A DNA stretch of 64,000 nt from Pseudomonadota bacterium (GTDB lineage Bacteria > Pseudomonadota > Alphaproteobacteria > Sneathiellales > Sneathiellaceae): the NCBI GenBank assembly GCA_024743055.1, contig JANSXH010000005.1, positions 62,001-126,000 on the forward strand. Direction: 5' to 3'. How positions within the stretch are numbered: position 1 is the stretch's first letter; each line of letters starts with the position of its first letter. Made by a program: the position numbers and the translations under genes. The notes below the pieces were generated by a model, which did not search any database, had not been told where the DNA came from, and saw only the letters and a list, made by a program, of their open reading frames with translations. Below, one piece after another: positions 8,425-17,739 of the stretch.

Positions 8425-9498
8425 TTAGCGTTCTATCAACACGTCCACACCCACTGCTTCGGAAACATTTGCATAATCGTCAGCCCGCAATCTCTCGGCC
8501 AGTCCCAGGGCAATGTCATGGGCCAGGTAGGGGCCGTGATAAATCATCGCTGTATAGATCTGTAAAAGACTGGCACCAGCGCGGATACGTTCATAGGCAT
8601 CTTCCGCTGTCTCAATTCCCCCAACCCCGATCAAGGGCACCTGCCCGCCGGTAGCGCGATACATATCTTTCAACACCGAAAGGGATAGAGCTTTCAGCGG
8701 CGCTCCGGAAAGACCGCCGGCTTCTGTCTTGTTTGCATGTTTCACATGCTCCGGGCGAGTGATGGTGGTGTTGCCGATGATAATCCCATCGATGGCAAAT
8801 TCCTGTACTGTGCTAGCGATATCTGCCTTGTCCTCGTCGGTGAGATCCGGCGCGATCTTGAGGAGTATCGGGAAATTCTCAGCCCCAGCAGCCAACATCT
8901 CTTTGCGGGCCTCGCTGAGCCGTCCCAACAGATCCGTCAACTCCTCTCGACCGTGAAGGGTCCTGAGACCAGGGGTGTTAGGAGAGGAAATATTGACCGT
9001 AACGTAATCGACCAGCGGTGCCAGCCGGTGCATGCCGATCACATAGTCTTGAACCCGATCCTCACTGTCCTTATTGGCGCCGAGATTGGCCCCGACCACA
9101 TGGTCATGAGTGCGGGCGGTGAGATTGGCGGCCATAACCTCCAACCCCCCATTATTGAAGCCGAGACGATTGATCACGGCCCGATCCTCGGGCAGACGAA
9201 AAATACGTGGCTGCGGATTACCAGGCTGGGGCTTCGGAGTGACACTGCCAACTTCCAGAAAACCAAAGCCGAGCTTCTCAAGGCCGTTGATCGCCTCGGC
9301 ATTTTTATCATAACCCGCAGACAGTCCAATGGGGTTGGTAAACGTCAGCCCGAAAAGTTTGGACTCCAATATCGGATCCGCTACCTGCGATACCCCTGGC
9401 AGCAAACCTGATTTTAAGGCTCGGATAGAAAGAGTGTGGGCAGTTTCGGGAGACAGGGTAAAGAGAAGCGGCCGCAAAAGGCTGTAGAGAAAAGACAC
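8425..9498 (-). CDS. pyrD: dihydroorotate dehydrogenase (quinone), class 2
   Basis: FMN enzyme of the inner membrane that oxidises dihydroorotate to orotate and passes electrons to ubiquinone; fourth step of pyrimidine synthesis. It is 357 residues, typical for class 2, with an N-terminal amphipathic membrane anchor (SFLYSLLRPLLF). Motifs seen are INRLGFNNGG, the catalytic serine region VTVNISSPNTPGLR, and the FMN phosphate loop LIGVGGIETAEDAYE. The start is GTG at 9498 with GGAG 6 nt upstream, only 3 nt after the DUF952 gene stop, so the two genes are cotranscribed. Confidence 0.95.
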   Translation of the reverse strand: MSFLYSLLRPLLFTLSPETAHTLSIRALKSGLLPGVSQVADPILESKLFGLTFTNPIGLSAGYDKNAEAINGLEKLGFGFLEVGSVTPKPQPGNPQPRIFRLPEDRAVINRLGFNNGGLEVMAANLTARTHDHVVGANLGANKDSEDRVQDYVIGMHRLAPLVDYVTVNISSPNTPGLRTLHGREELTDLLGRLSEARKEMLAAGAENFPILLKIAPDLTDEDKADIASTVQEFAIDGIIIGNTTITRPEHVKHANKTEAGGLSGAPLKALSLSVLKDMYRATGGQVPLIGVGGIETAEDAYERIRAGASLLQIYTAMIYHGPYLAHDIALGLAERLRADDYANVSEAVGVDVLIER

Positions 9499-9501
9499 CA
9501 G

Positions 9502-9843
9502 CTACTCCAACTCGGGAAATACATGCCGCCCGTCGGGCCCAAGGGGAAGCGCATCCTCCCGATGAACAAAGGCAGTCTCAAGAACGCCATAAAGATGCGG
9601 AAATAACACCCCGCCCCGCGCCGGCTCCCACTTGAGAGCCTCCCCCAGCAGCTCGGCCTTAACTCGGATCAGCACCAGGCCTTCCTCGCCCGCCCGGTGC
9701 TTGGCGGCGCTTTCAACGACGGTCTCGGCCGTGGAAAAATGAATAAAGCCATCGGCCTTGTCATTGGCTGTGCCAAGATAAGCCCCGCTCGCCTCGGCGT
9801 CTCGCCAATCTTTTTCGTCAGCCATATGATAGATCATCGTCAT
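9502..9843 (-). CDS. DUF952 family protein
   Basis: Small soluble protein of 113 residues of the DUF952 family, function unknown. It begins MTMIYHMADE and carries the family's DGFIHFSTA and LKWEPARGGVLFPHLYG segments. The reading frame stays open far upstream, antisense to the aminotransferase gene, but the ATG at 9843 has AAAGGAA 8 nt before it and gives the family's length. It lies directly upstream of pyrD and probably shares its promoter. Base composition is G+C-rich compared with the flanking lipid operon. Confidence 0.88.
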   Translation of the reverse strand: MTMIYHMADEKDWRDAEASGAYLGTANDKADGFIHFSTAETVVESAAKHRAGEEGLVLIRVKAELLGEALKWEPARGGVLFPHLYGVLETAFVHREDALPLGPDGRHVFPELE

Positions 9844-9999
9844 CGCCAAAATTCCTTTTGATTGCGCGCAAAATACCTGATGCCTGCAAACTTGAACAGG
9901 GAAAAGAGCGGCCCAGCCGCCGCTTGACAGATCGTGACTTGCGAGGGCCCGCCGGAATCTGATAGAGAGGATATCCCATTGGATAAAAGGAGCCCCGCC

Positions 10000-10845
10000 A
10001 TGGCCGGTGTGTATTTCTATAACGGTGACTGGTATGATGAAAGCCCGCGGGTGATCGGCCCCGGAGATCATTCCTTCTGGATGGCCTCGACCGTATTTGA
10101 CGGCGCCCGCGCCTATCAGGGCATGGTCCCCGACCTCGATCTGCATTGCGAGCGGCTGGGCCGCTCCGCCACCGCCCTCGGCTATCACCCCACCATGGAA
10201 GCCGGTGAAATCCTCGAGCTTTGCCAGCAGGCCGTGAAAAAGCTCCCGCAAGCGTCCGAGCTTTATATCCGCCCCATGTATTTCGCCCGCGAAGGCTTTA
10301 TCGATCCCGATCCCGACAGCGCCGAGTTCATCCTCGCCGTCTATGACAGCCCGATGCCCGATGTCGGCGGCTTCACCGCTCATTTCTCGGCCCTTCGCCG
10401 GCCGGCCAAAGACATGGCCCCGACCGACGCCAAGGCCTCCTGTCTCTATCCCAATTCCGGACGGGCCATCGTCGCCGCGGAAAAAGCCGGCTTCGACAAT
10501 GCCATTATGATGGACGCCAATAACAATGTGGCCGAGTTCGCCAATTCCAACCTCTGGACAGTGAAAGACGGGGTCGCCTTCACCCCCGCCGCCAATGGCT
10601 GCTTCCTCGCCGGGATCACTCGCTCGCGTGTCATGACCCTGGCCGAGGCCGCCGGGATCGAGGTGCAGGAAGTCCATATGACCCGCCAGGACGTCATGGA
10701 CGCCGACGAGGTGTTCAACAGCGGCAACTACGGCAAAATCCTCCCCGTCACCCGCATCGAGGACCGCGAACTCCAACCCGGCCCCACCACCCGCAAACTC
10801 CGCGACCTCTATATGGACTTCTCCCGCGCGAGCCAATTATTCTAG
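10000..10845 (+). CDS. class IV PLP aminotransferase, branched-chain amino acid type
   Basis: Fold-type IV transaminase of 281 residues, most like the alphaproteobacterial branched-chain aminotransferases. The Schiff-base lysine is K145 in TDAKASCLYPN, the cofactor glutamate E179 is in NNVAEFANSNLW, and the phosphate-binding region is AGITRSRV. The frame extends upstream to 9934, but AAAAGGAG lies 8 nt before the ATG at 10000. Codon use is strongly G+C-biased, in contrast to the A+T-rich genes that follow. A parS site sits 42 bp beyond the stop. A D-amino acid or aminodeoxychorismate lyase role is less likely but not excluded. Confidence 0.85.
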   Translation: MAGVYFYNGDWYDESPRVIGPGDHSFWMASTVFDGARAYQGMVPDLDLHCERLGRSATALGYHPTMEAGEILELCQQAVKKLPQASELYIRPMYFAREGFIDPDPDSAEFILAVYDSPMPDVGGFTAHFSALRRPAKDMAPTDAKASCLYPNSGRAIVAAEKAGFDNAIMMDANNNVAEFANSNLWTVKDGVAFTPAANGCFLAGITRSRVMTLAEAAGIEVQEVHMTRQDVMDADEVFNSGNYGKILPVTRIEDRELQPGPTTRKLRDLYMDFSRASQLF

Positions 10846-10886
10846 CATTGCGCGATTAGCATCCGCCGTTAACTGACTGTCACGGG

Positions 10887-10906
10887 ATTGTTTCACGTGA
10901 AACAAT
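10887..10906. promoter_or_regulatory. parS: parS centromere site (ParB binding)
   Basis: ATTGTTTCACGTGAAACAAT is a perfect 20-bp palindrome whose core, TGTTTCACGTGAAACA at 10889-10904, equals the bacterial parS consensus. ParB loads on such sites and spreads to organise origin segregation. It is intergenic, between the aminotransferase stop and the end of a converging gene. Known chromosomal parS sites cluster near oriC; no parAB, gidAB or DnaA-box cluster is in the window. Confidence 0.93.
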
Positions 10907-11025
10907 GTTTGAGATAAAACAATCTTGGCGGGTTTTCTCGCTGGGCGGGGATGGGGTGTGGGTTGTGCGGCTTATGGGGGAGAATTGCGGCTTTGGGTTG
11001 AGGGAATAGGGTGATAGTCGCTCAA

Positions 11026-11046
11026 TTTTTGGCAATTAGCCAAAAA
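11026..11046. repeat. inverted repeat in the 10846-11097 intergenic region
   Basis: TTTTTGGC and GCCAAAAA form 8-bp arms around AATTA. It lies 52 bp past the stop of the minus-strand gene at 11098 and may end that transcript, but the stem has only three G-C pairs and no clean T-run follows. Apart from parS and this repeat, I see nothing in the 252-bp gap. Confidence 0.35.
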
Positions 11047-11097
11047 ACTAAATTGGGTTGTTGGCAAAGAGCATTTTATTGTGAATTTCCTATTTTT

Positions 11098-11904
11098 CTA
11101 TATTTTTCTTGATAGAAGAGAAACCATTCTTTCAGTCAAACGCTCAACGATTTCCTGTTGATCATCTGCCCTGCTAAAGTCAACTTCATACATTGCGATG
11201 AAAAGTGCTTCGTCTATATAGGGAAGCCTAAGAGCAGGCTTATCAAAAAAAGAAGTGCTTAAGCCTTTCGAGCCAAAGATGGAAGGCTGGACAACGTCGC
11301 TACGACTGACCATGAGAAATCCATTTACAATCGTATTCATGTAAAGGTTTGAAACCGGCTCATTGCTTTTATAAGGGTTGTCAAGAACAGCAAATCCACC
11401 AACGTTCCCCTCTTTGTCACTCCATCTCTTACTTATTGAAACAATTTCCACCGGATCATCATTTGCTTCAAGCAAACGCTTTTCGAACTCTTCAGTAGTT
11501 TCGCCCTTGTTTTTGAAGATATTTTGAATGTCAGGGTTTTTAGAAAGTGTCACATAGTCGTTTGTGTAAATAACAATGAAATTCGCACTATCGTCATTGA
11601 CTTTTTCAACCTGAACTTCCGTCAACTTGCCTAGATACGCCATAATTGAATCAAAACTACTGACTTCTAGATCGCTCAACTCACCGATGACTTGGTATCT
11701 GATTGGCACACCCCATTTCCCATATTTTGGAGGAATACCAGCCAGCAGTGATTCCACGTGCTCCTTTATTTCATTCTGAGTAACAGTCTCTTCGGCTTTT
11801 AACTGAGTTGCAACAAGAAGGCTTGCTAAAAACATTGCAAAAATCATGGGCGCTAAAGGCCAGCAAAAGGGTCTCGCTTTTGATCGAACTAGCTCATAAA
11901 TCAT
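11098..11904 (-). CDS. exported protein, possibly DUF2927-like
   Basis: Protein of 268 residues with a long N-terminal signal or anchor (hydrophobic residues about 16-33, then KAEE). The mature part includes KYGKWGVPIRYQVIGELSD and, further on, NFIVIYTND, a layout that resembles DUF2927 proteins, which are secreted and uncharacterised. No enzyme motif is seen. It starts 14 bp after the stop of an upstream lipoprotein gene, so the two are likely one operon. Both are visibly A+T-richer than the flanking ilvE-type and lysK genes, which suggests a different history. Function unknown. Confidence 0.65.
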   Translation of the reverse strand: MIYELVRSKARPFCWPLAPMIFAMFLASLLVATQLKAEETVTQNEIKEHVESLLAGIPPKYGKWGVPIRYQVIGELSDLEVSSFDSIMAYLGKLTEVQVEKVNDDSANFIVIYTNDYVTLSKNPDIQNIFKNKGETTEEFEKRLLEANDDPVEIVSISKRWSDKEGNVGGFAVLDNPYKSNEPVSNLYMNTIVNGFLMVSRSDVVQPSIFGSKGLSTSFFDKPALRLPYIDEALFIAMYEVDFSRADDQQEIVERLTERMVSLLSRKI

Positions 11905-11918
11905 TTTTTACCTTCAAA

Positions 11919-12644
11919 TCAAAGGCAGGAAACAGCGTCAGCCGACGCTAGCCCCCCAGATGTTTTTTCAGCGGCAACCTTTTGCGCGGATGCCTCCAGA
12001 AAGCGGTTCAGCTGCGGCTGCACCACTCCCCATGCATCCTTTGCATTTTCGTAGGCTGATCCTATGCCGAACGTGTTTGGGGTGCTTCGTTCAGCGGCCA
12101 GTGAAAGGATGAATTTTTCCGCCTTGTCGTTTCTCATATCCGTCACTTCGATGTCCAAAAAAGTTATCCCGCTCCAGCCCACGACAATTCCAGCGGGACC
12201 ACCCACGGTACCGGCGATGACGGCCTTATCCTTTATGGACGCCACTATCACTTTCTGCCATTGAGAATAGTCGCCATCGACGACAGTCTCATATCCGCTC
12301 CGCAGGAGAACCGAGTTGGGAGTTCGATTAAAAAAAGCGCCCAACCGCCGGACTTTGATATGCATGGAAATCCGGCCCTCCTCAGCAAGAGCCGTTTCCG
12401 GTACAATTTTGTAGGAGCCCGGGTAAGCCGCACAAATTGACAGAGCCAAAATACTGGCAAAATCTTCCTTCCGGGCGACTGCATCCTGATCCGTGATGGC
12501 GATTAGAATTGGCTGTTGCGCAGAAATGTCTGTGTTACTTCTCAGCTCTACTTCAGGAATAGTATGCACAGTCTCATTCATGAGACCGCACCCAGACAAA
12601 CCAATAACCAGAGAAATACAGAGGAGAACGCGAGAGTGAAACAT
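11919..12644 (-). CDS. lipoprotein of unknown function
   Basis: Protein of 241 residues with a lipoprotein signal: MFHSRVLLCISLVIGLSGC, lipobox LSGC with Cys at 19. The residue after Cys is Gly, which in enteric bacteria permits outer-membrane sorting. The frame is open to 12710, but AAGGA lies 6 nt before the ATG at 12644 and that start puts the lipobox in the usual place. The mature domain (strands such as GRISMHIKVRRLGAFF and ITFLDIEVTDMRNDKAEKF) and the glycine-rich AGTVGGPAGIVVG stretch are unassigned. It is upstream of, and probably cotranscribed with, the exported protein gene ending at 11098. Confidence 0.75.
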   Translation of the reverse strand: MFHSRVLLCISLVIGLSGCGLMNETVHTIPEVELRSNTDISAQQPILIAITDQDAVARKEDFASILALSICAAYPGSYKIVPETALAEEGRISMHIKVRRLGAFFNRTPNSVLLRSGYETVVDGDYSQWQKVIVASIKDKAVIAGTVGGPAGIVVGWSGITFLDIEVTDMRNDKAEKFILSLAAERSTPNTFGIGSAYENAKDAWGVVQPQLNRFLEASAQKVAAEKTSGGLASADAVSCL

Positions 12645-12731
12645 AGATGTCCTTAGGAGTAAAATATGCGAGTTTTGAGCACTATAGGATACTATGTTTT
12701 CAATTATCAATTGAATTGATCGTAAATTTCC

Positions 12732-14318
12732 TCAAGCCCCCAAATCTTCCCCCATCAACACCCGCTCAATCAGCGCCACAGTCTCATCGACGCCATAGAG
12801 CGCAATAAACGAGCCCATCCTTGGCCCCTGGCTCTGCCCGAGCAAGGTCTCATACAGCGCCTGGAACCACTCCCGGAGGTTGTCGAAAGCGTGGTCTTTG
12901 CCGACCTGGAAGACGAGGTTTTGGATATCGGCGGGCTCCACGTCTTTGGGCAGCGCCTTGAGGTCGGTGGCCAGTTGTTCGAGGGCAGCGCGCTCCTTGT
13001 CGTCGGGCAGGCGGTAGCTTTTGGCTGGCTTCACGAAGTCGTGGTAGTAGGCGATGGCGTAGCCGACCAGCTTGGCAAGCTCCGGGTTGGTTTCCGCCGT
13101 GGCGCCGGGGACGTAGCGGGAGATAAAGCCCCAGAGCACATCCGGCTCCTCCGCGTTGGCGACGGCGGCGAGATTCAAAAGAATTCCGAAGGTGAGCGGC
13201 AGGCCTTCCGAGGGCGGGGTGCCCGCATGAATATGCCAGACCGGATTGGCATATTGCTGCTTGGCTTCCTGCTCGGGGTATTTGCCGAGGAAGGTGAAAT
13301 ACTCATCCACCGCTTTCGGGATCACATCGAAATGGAGGCGCTTGGCCTTTTTCGGGCTCTGATACATATAAAGGGCGAGGCTCTCCGGGGAGGCATATTT
13401 CAGCCATTCCTCGATGGTGATGCCATTGCCCTTGGACTTGGAGATCTTCTTGCCCTCCTGATCCAGGAACAGCTCGTAATTAAAACCCTCCGGCGGCCTT
13501 TTCCCGAGGATGCGGACGATCTTGCTCGACAAGGTGACGCTGTCGATCAGGTCCTTGCCGGCCATTTCGTAATCCACCTCCAACGCATGCCAGCGCATGG
13601 CCCAGTCGACCTTCCATTGCAGCTTGCAATGCCCACCAGTGACCGGCACGGTGACGGTCTCACCGGTTTCGGGGTCCACATAGGAGACGGTTCCCGCTTC
13701 TTCATCGCGGGCCGTGATCGGCTCCTGCAGCACCACACCGGTGCGTGGGCAGATGGGCAGGAAGGGCGAATAGGTGGCCCGCCGCTCCGGTCCCAAGGTG
13801 GGCAGGATGACATTGATGATGGCGTCATAATGCTTCAGGACAAGCAACAGACTCTCGTCAAACATGCCCGACGTGTAGCACTCGGTGGAGGAGCGGAACT
13901 CATAGTCAAAGCCGAACTGATCGAGAAACGCCTGAAGCCGGGCATTGTTATGGGCGCCGAAGCTGTCATGGGTGCCGAAGGGATCAGGCACCTGGGTCAG
14001 CGGCTTGTTGAGATTTTCTGTTAGCAGTTCCTGGTTCGGGACATTATCGGGCACTTTTCTGAGCCCGTCCATATCATCGGAGAAGGCGATCAGCCGGGTC
14101 GGAATATCAGAGAGCAGGCTGAAGGCATGACGGACCATGGAGGTGCGCGCCACCTCCCCAAAGGTTCCGAGATGCGGGAGCCCGGACGGGCCATAACCGG
14201 TCTCGAACAGGACATAGCCTTTTTCAGGCGCGCCCTTGGCATAGCGGTCGACGAGCTTTTTTGCCTCGACAAATGCCCAGGAGTTGCTCGATAGTGCAAT
14301 TTCGGCGACCGATGACAT
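12732..14318 (-). CDS. lysK: lysyl-tRNA synthetase, class I
   Basis: Charges tRNA-Lys with lysine using a class I catalytic domain, the archaeal-type enzyme that alphaproteobacteria use instead of class II LysS. It is 528 residues. The HIGH-type motif is in [13 protein letters not shown] and the KMSKS-type motif in [21 protein letters not shown] is also characteristic. The ATG at 14318 has GGAG upstream. It is divergent from a helicase gene across 122 bp. Codon use is strongly G+C-biased, as expected for a highly expressed gene here, which produces a long spurious frame on the other strand. Confidence 0.96.
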   Translation of the reverse strand: MSSVAEIALSSNSWAFVEAKKLVDRYAKGAPEKGYVLFETGYGPSGLPHLGTFGEVARTSMVRHAFSLLSDIPTRLIAFSDDMDGLRKVPDNVPNQELLTENLNKPLTQVPDPFGTHDSFGAHNNARLQAFLDQFGFDYEFRSSTECYTSGMFDESLLLVLKHYDAIINVILPTLGPERRATYSPFLPICPRTGVVLQEPITARDEEAGTVSYVDPETGETVTVPVTGGHCKLQWKVDWAMRWHALEVDYEMAGKDLIDSVTLSSKIVRILGKRPPEGFNYELFLDQEGKKISKSKGNGITIEEWLKYASPESLALYMYQSPKKAKRLHFDVIPKAVDEYFTFLGKYPEQEAKQQYANPVWHIHAGTPPSEGLPLTFGILLNLAAVANAEEPDVLWGFISRYVPGATAETNPELAKLVGYAIAYYHDFVKPAKSYRLPDDKERAALEQLATDLKALPKDVEPADIQNLVFQVGKDHAFDNLREWFQALYETLLGQSQGPRMGSFIALYGVDETVALIERVLMGEDLGA

Positions 14319-14440
14319 GATGGTTTCTCCAAAAGGGATAATCGTGAATCGCGCGGAATGTAAGCATAGGAAGGGGCGGCGTCAATCTTGCCGACCCAGA
14401 TTAACCGCCAAACCGGCAAAAACGGAACCAAAAATCCGGC

Positions 14441-17197
14441 ATGACTGATCAAACCGGCGCCATACAGCTTCCCGATGTTCCCGTCCTCACCGTCAGTGGT
14501 GCGGGCGCCGTCTGGCTGACCCCGGACGGGGAGATCGAGACCAGCAGCCTTGAGGAGGCAGCGCGCATCGTTCATAGCCGCCCGTCCATTCTGGTCCATC
14601 GTCTGAATGTGGCGCGTCATCTGAAGGTCAATCCTTTCACCGCTTTTGATCTATTGGAGTTATTTGCCTTCACCCATCCGGCGCGTCATTGCCTGCCGAC
14701 CTCGAACGGTCTGGCCCGAGCTGTCGGGCTGGCCTCCTCCCCCTCCCTTGAGGATCAGGCCCTCGGCCTGTTTGAGGCAACAAATATCCTTTTAAACGAT
14801 TTAACCGGTTTAAAGGATAAATACAGAAAATCAGCAGCAGCCATAGCTCTCACAATGGGTCAAGCGGGCTGGAACTGGGCGCCGAGCGTTCAGGCGGCCC
14901 TTGGCATGCCTGACAAAAATTCCCGATTTGGCGGCCTAGATGTCTGGACGGGCCTGCCCGAATGGCCCGACTTCGCGCCGGAGCCGCCGCCTGATGATAT
15001 CGCCGTGAGTGAGGAAGAGGCACGGCTGCGTCTGAAAGATCTGCTGGGTGACGGGTCGGAGTCCCGGCCCCAACAAGTGGAGTTCAGTGCCCTCACCTCC
15101 CACGCCTTCACGCCGCGCCAACAGAAAGATGTTCCCAATATCGTCTTGGCCGAGGCGGGAACGGGAACAGGCAAGACATTGGGCTATATCGCGCCCTCCA
15201 GTTTATGGGCCGAGAAAAATGGCGGGACAGTGTGGATCTCGACTTATACCAAGAATCTGCAGCGGCAAATTGATGATGAGCTGAAACGGCTGTATCCGGA
15301 CAAGGCAATCAAGGCGGAGAAAGCCGTGATCCGAAAGGGGCGGGAAAACTATGTTTGCCTGCTGAATTTTGAAGAGGCCCTGCAGGGGGGCGCGGCCATC
15401 GCCCCGGATAAGATCGTCCTGGGGTTGGTGGCTCGCTGGATCGCCGCCACCCGAGACGGCGATATGGTCGGAGGCGATCTTCCGGGCTGGCTTCTGGGGC
15501 TGGCTGGTCGAGGAAAGGTGACCCGCCTTGGGGACCGGCGCGGCGAATGCATCTATTCGGCCTGTCCGCACTATCGCAAATGCTTTATCGAAGCCTCCAG
15601 CCGCAAGGCCCGTAAGGCGGATATAGTCATCGCCAACCATGCCCTTGTCATGATCAACGGCGCCACCCGCCCCGACGATCCCACCTTGCCAAAGCGCTAT
15701 GTCTTTGATGAAGGCCATCATGTCTTTGACTCTGCCGACAGTGCTTTCGCAGCCCATCTCACCGGGCAGGAAACAGCCGAGCTGCGCCGTTGGATTGCTG
15801 GCAGTGACAGCGGCCGCTCGGGCCGGATGCGCGGGCTTGAGAAACGCCTCTTGGATCTGATCGGGGAGGATGAAGAGGGCATTGAGGCATTGCAGGATGT
15901 GATCCAGGCAGCGCGAAAGCTACCGGCGGACGGCTGGCTGACCCGACTACGTGACGGCAACCCGAACGGACCGATGGAACAGTTCCTCATCCTCATCCGC
16001 GATCAGGTTTTGGCCCGCTGCGGCCAACCGGACAGCCCCTATTCCATTGAATGCTCGGCCAATGAATTTCCCGAGCCTCTTATGGACGCGGCTGAGGTTT
16101 TGGAGAAAGCCCTGCAGGCGATTTCCTCGCCCATGACCCGGCTCGCCAAGTCCCTGGTGCGCAAACTCGATGAAGAAGCAGAGGAACTGGAAACGTCAAC
16201 CCGCCATCGCATCGACGCAGCGGTACAAGGTCTGGCCCGACGCATCAATATGATGCTGACCCCCTGGCGGTCCATGCTGACAGGCATGAAAACAGAGACA
16301 CCGGAGACATTCGTTGACTGGCTGGCCATTGAACGGGTGGGCGGACGGGACATAGATCTCGGATTTTACCGCAGCTATGTCGATCCTACCGAGCCCTTCG
16401 CCGAAACTATCCTCAAGCCTTCTCATGGTGTCGTTATTACCTCCGCAACACTGCGCGATGATTATGAAGCCGAAGAAAGCTGGCAATCGGCAGATATGCG
16501 CACGGGTGCCCATCACATGATCCAGCCACCCGAACGAGCCCATCTCGCCTCACCTTTCGATTTTTCTGGCCAGACAAAGGTGATCGTTGTGACCGATGTG
16601 CGTCGGGATCATATGAAGGAGGTTTCCGCCGCATATCGAGAACTATTTATGGCGGCGGGCGGCGGTGCGCTTGGTCTTTTTACGGCGATTTGGCGCTTGC
16701 GAGCTGTCTATGAAAACATCTATGGACCGCTCGCAAAGGCTGGTCTTGATCTCTATGCGCAGCATCAAGATGCCCTGGATACCTCTACCCTGGTTGATAT
16801 TTTCCGAGAAGAAGAGGATTCGATCCTCCTTGGCACTGACGCGGTCAGGGACGGCGTTGATGTACCGGGACGCTCTTTACGGCTGATCGTCTTTGATAGG
16901 GTCCCCTGGCCGCGCCCGGACCTAAAACACAAGGCGCGAAAAAAAGCCTTTGGTGGTAGTCGCTATGACGACAAACTGACTCGGCTGAAGATCAAGCAGG
17001 CCTATGGCCGATTGTTGCGGCGGGAAGATGATTTTGGAGTGTTTGTACTGCTCGACAGCATGATGCCATCCCGCCTCGCATCCGCCTTTCCCCCGGATGT
17101 GGAAATTGAGCGGCTAGGCCTGAAGGACGCAATCGCCCTAACCCGAAACTTCATTGCTGGCAAAGAACAGGCTCTTAAAAAAAATATCATTGGATAA
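14441..17197 (+). CDS. DinG/Rad3-family ATP-dependent DNA helicase
   Basis: Superfamily 2 iron-sulfur helicase of 918 residues. Walker A is in AEAGTGTGKTLGY at about residue 239, and the DEAH-like motif II is FDEGHHVF at about 422. Cysteines between them (YVCLLN at about 306, and GECIYSACPHYRKC at about 369) match the 4Fe-4S cluster of XPD/DinG. C-terminal motifs are LLGTDAVRDGVDVPG and QAYGRLLRREDD. The N-terminal 200 residues are an extra domain with no motif I recognise. Such helicases unwind 5'-3' and resolve R-loops or damaged structures. The gene stands alone, divergent from lysK, with a TerB-like gene 60 bp downstream. Confidence 0.9.
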   Translation: MTDQTGAIQLPDVPVLTVSGAGAVWLTPDGEIETSSLEEAARIVHSRPSILVHRLNVARHLKVNPFTAFDLLELFAFTHPARHCLPTSNGLARAVGLASSPSLEDQALGLFEATNILLNDLTGLKDKYRKSAAAIALTMGQAGWNWAPSVQAALGMPDKNSRFGGLDVWTGLPEWPDFAPEPPPDDIAVSEEEARLRLKDLLGDGSESRPQQVEFSALTSHAFTPRQQKDVPNIVLAEAGTGTGKTLGYIAPSSLWAEKNGGTVWISTYTKNLQRQIDDELKRLYPDKAIKAEKAVIRKGRENYVCLLNFEEALQGGAAIAPDKIVLGLVARWIAATRDGDMVGGDLPGWLLGLAGRGKVTRLGDRRGECIYSACPHYRKCFIEASSRKARKADIVIANHALVMINGATRPDDPTLPKRYVFDEGHHVFDSADSAFAAHLTGQETAELRRWIAGSDSGRSGRMRGLEKRLLDLIGEDEEGIEALQDVIQAARKLPADGWLTRLRDGNPNGPMEQFLILIRDQVLARCGQPDSPYSIECSANEFPEPLMDAAEVLEKALQAISSPMTRLAKSLVRKLDEEAEELETSTRHRIDAAVQGLARRINMMLTPWRSMLTGMKTETPETFVDWLAIERVGGRDIDLGFYRSYVDPTEPFAETILKPSHGVVITSATLRDDYEAEESWQSADMRTGAHHMIQPPERAHLASPFDFSGQTKVIVVTDVRRDHMKEVSAAYRELFMAAGGGALGLFTAIWRLRAVYENIYGPLAKAGLDLYAQHQDALDTSTLVDIFREEEDSILLGTDAVRDGVDVPGRSLRLIVFDRVPWPRPDLKHKARKKAFGGSRYDDKLTRLKIKQAYGRLLRREDDFGVFVLLDSMMPSRLASAFPPDVEIERLGLKDAIALTRNFIAGKEQALKKNIIG

Positions 17198-17257
17198 ACA
17201 AGGGCGAACCCCATATTCTGGAAAAGTAGTTTATTTAGGAACCGGAGAAACCGTCGT

Positions 17258-17668
17258 ATGACGACCTTGAATTTGCACACTGCTCTTATTTCGACAATGG
17301 TGATTGTGTCCGCGGCTGACCGCGAAATGACCGACCGTGAACTATTCACGATCGGCGAGATCGTCAGAACTCTTCCCATGTTCTCGGAATATGAAGAAGA
17401 ACATCTGCCGGATGATGCCGCGGCCTGTGTCGACATGCTCAACAGCGATCAGAAACTCGAAGACACCATCAGCAAGATCCGCGCTGTCCTTCCTAAGAAG
17501 CTATATGACACGGCCTATGCCCTAGCCTGTGATATCGCCGTGTGTGATGGGCAGTTAAGCCAGGAAGAGCTGAGAATGCTTGAAATGCTGCGCCATGGCC
17601 TCGATGTGGACCGCCTGACGGCTGCTGCCATCGAACGAGGCGCCGCCGTGCGCTTTACACGGCTCTAG
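17258..17668 (+). CDS. TerB-like (tellurite-resistance family) cytosolic protein
   Basis: All-helical protein of 136 residues with the TerB pattern: an acidic helix-loop HTALISTMVIVSAADREMTDRE is echoed later by ALACDIAVCDGQLSQEELRML, the two halves of the metal-binding TerB fold. These proteins are widespread, and few are linked experimentally to tellurite resistance. No other ter genes are present, so a resistance role should not be assumed. ACCGGAGAAACC precedes the ATG. It follows the helicase by 60 bp and may be cotranscribed. Confidence 0.8.
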   Translation: MTTLNLHTALISTMVIVSAADREMTDRELFTIGEIVRTLPMFSEYEEEHLPDDAAACVDMLNSDQKLEDTISKIRAVLPKKLYDTAYALACDIAVCDGQLSQEELRMLEMLRHGLDVDRLTAAAIERGAAVRFTRL

Positions 17669-17739
17669 ACCAAGTAATAATTGCCAAATTTCCTGCTTCA
17701 TATAATACTCTCCGCATAAAAAAGAATAAGGGGAGATAA

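Noticed and set aside
9844-10836. Long open frame on the minus strand, continuous with the DUF952 gene and antisense to the class IV aminotransferase
   Set aside because: It is an effect of strong G+C codon bias in the aminotransferase gene; its translation is low-complexity (Gly/His/Asp-rich), and the DUF952 gene has its own ribosome site at 9843.
10846-11097. Chromosomal origin of replication next to parS
   Set aside because: No DnaA-box cluster, A+T-rich unwinding repeats or origin-linked genes (dnaA, hemE, parAB, gidAB) are seen.
12891-14024. 377-codon open frame on the plus strand inside lysK
   Set aside because: Antisense shadow of a G+C-biased gene; no ribosome site and no recognisable protein, whereas lysK on the other strand is unmistakable.
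17258-17668. Tellurite resistance locus
   Set aside because: Only a single TerB-like protein is present; no terC, terD, terE or other partners.
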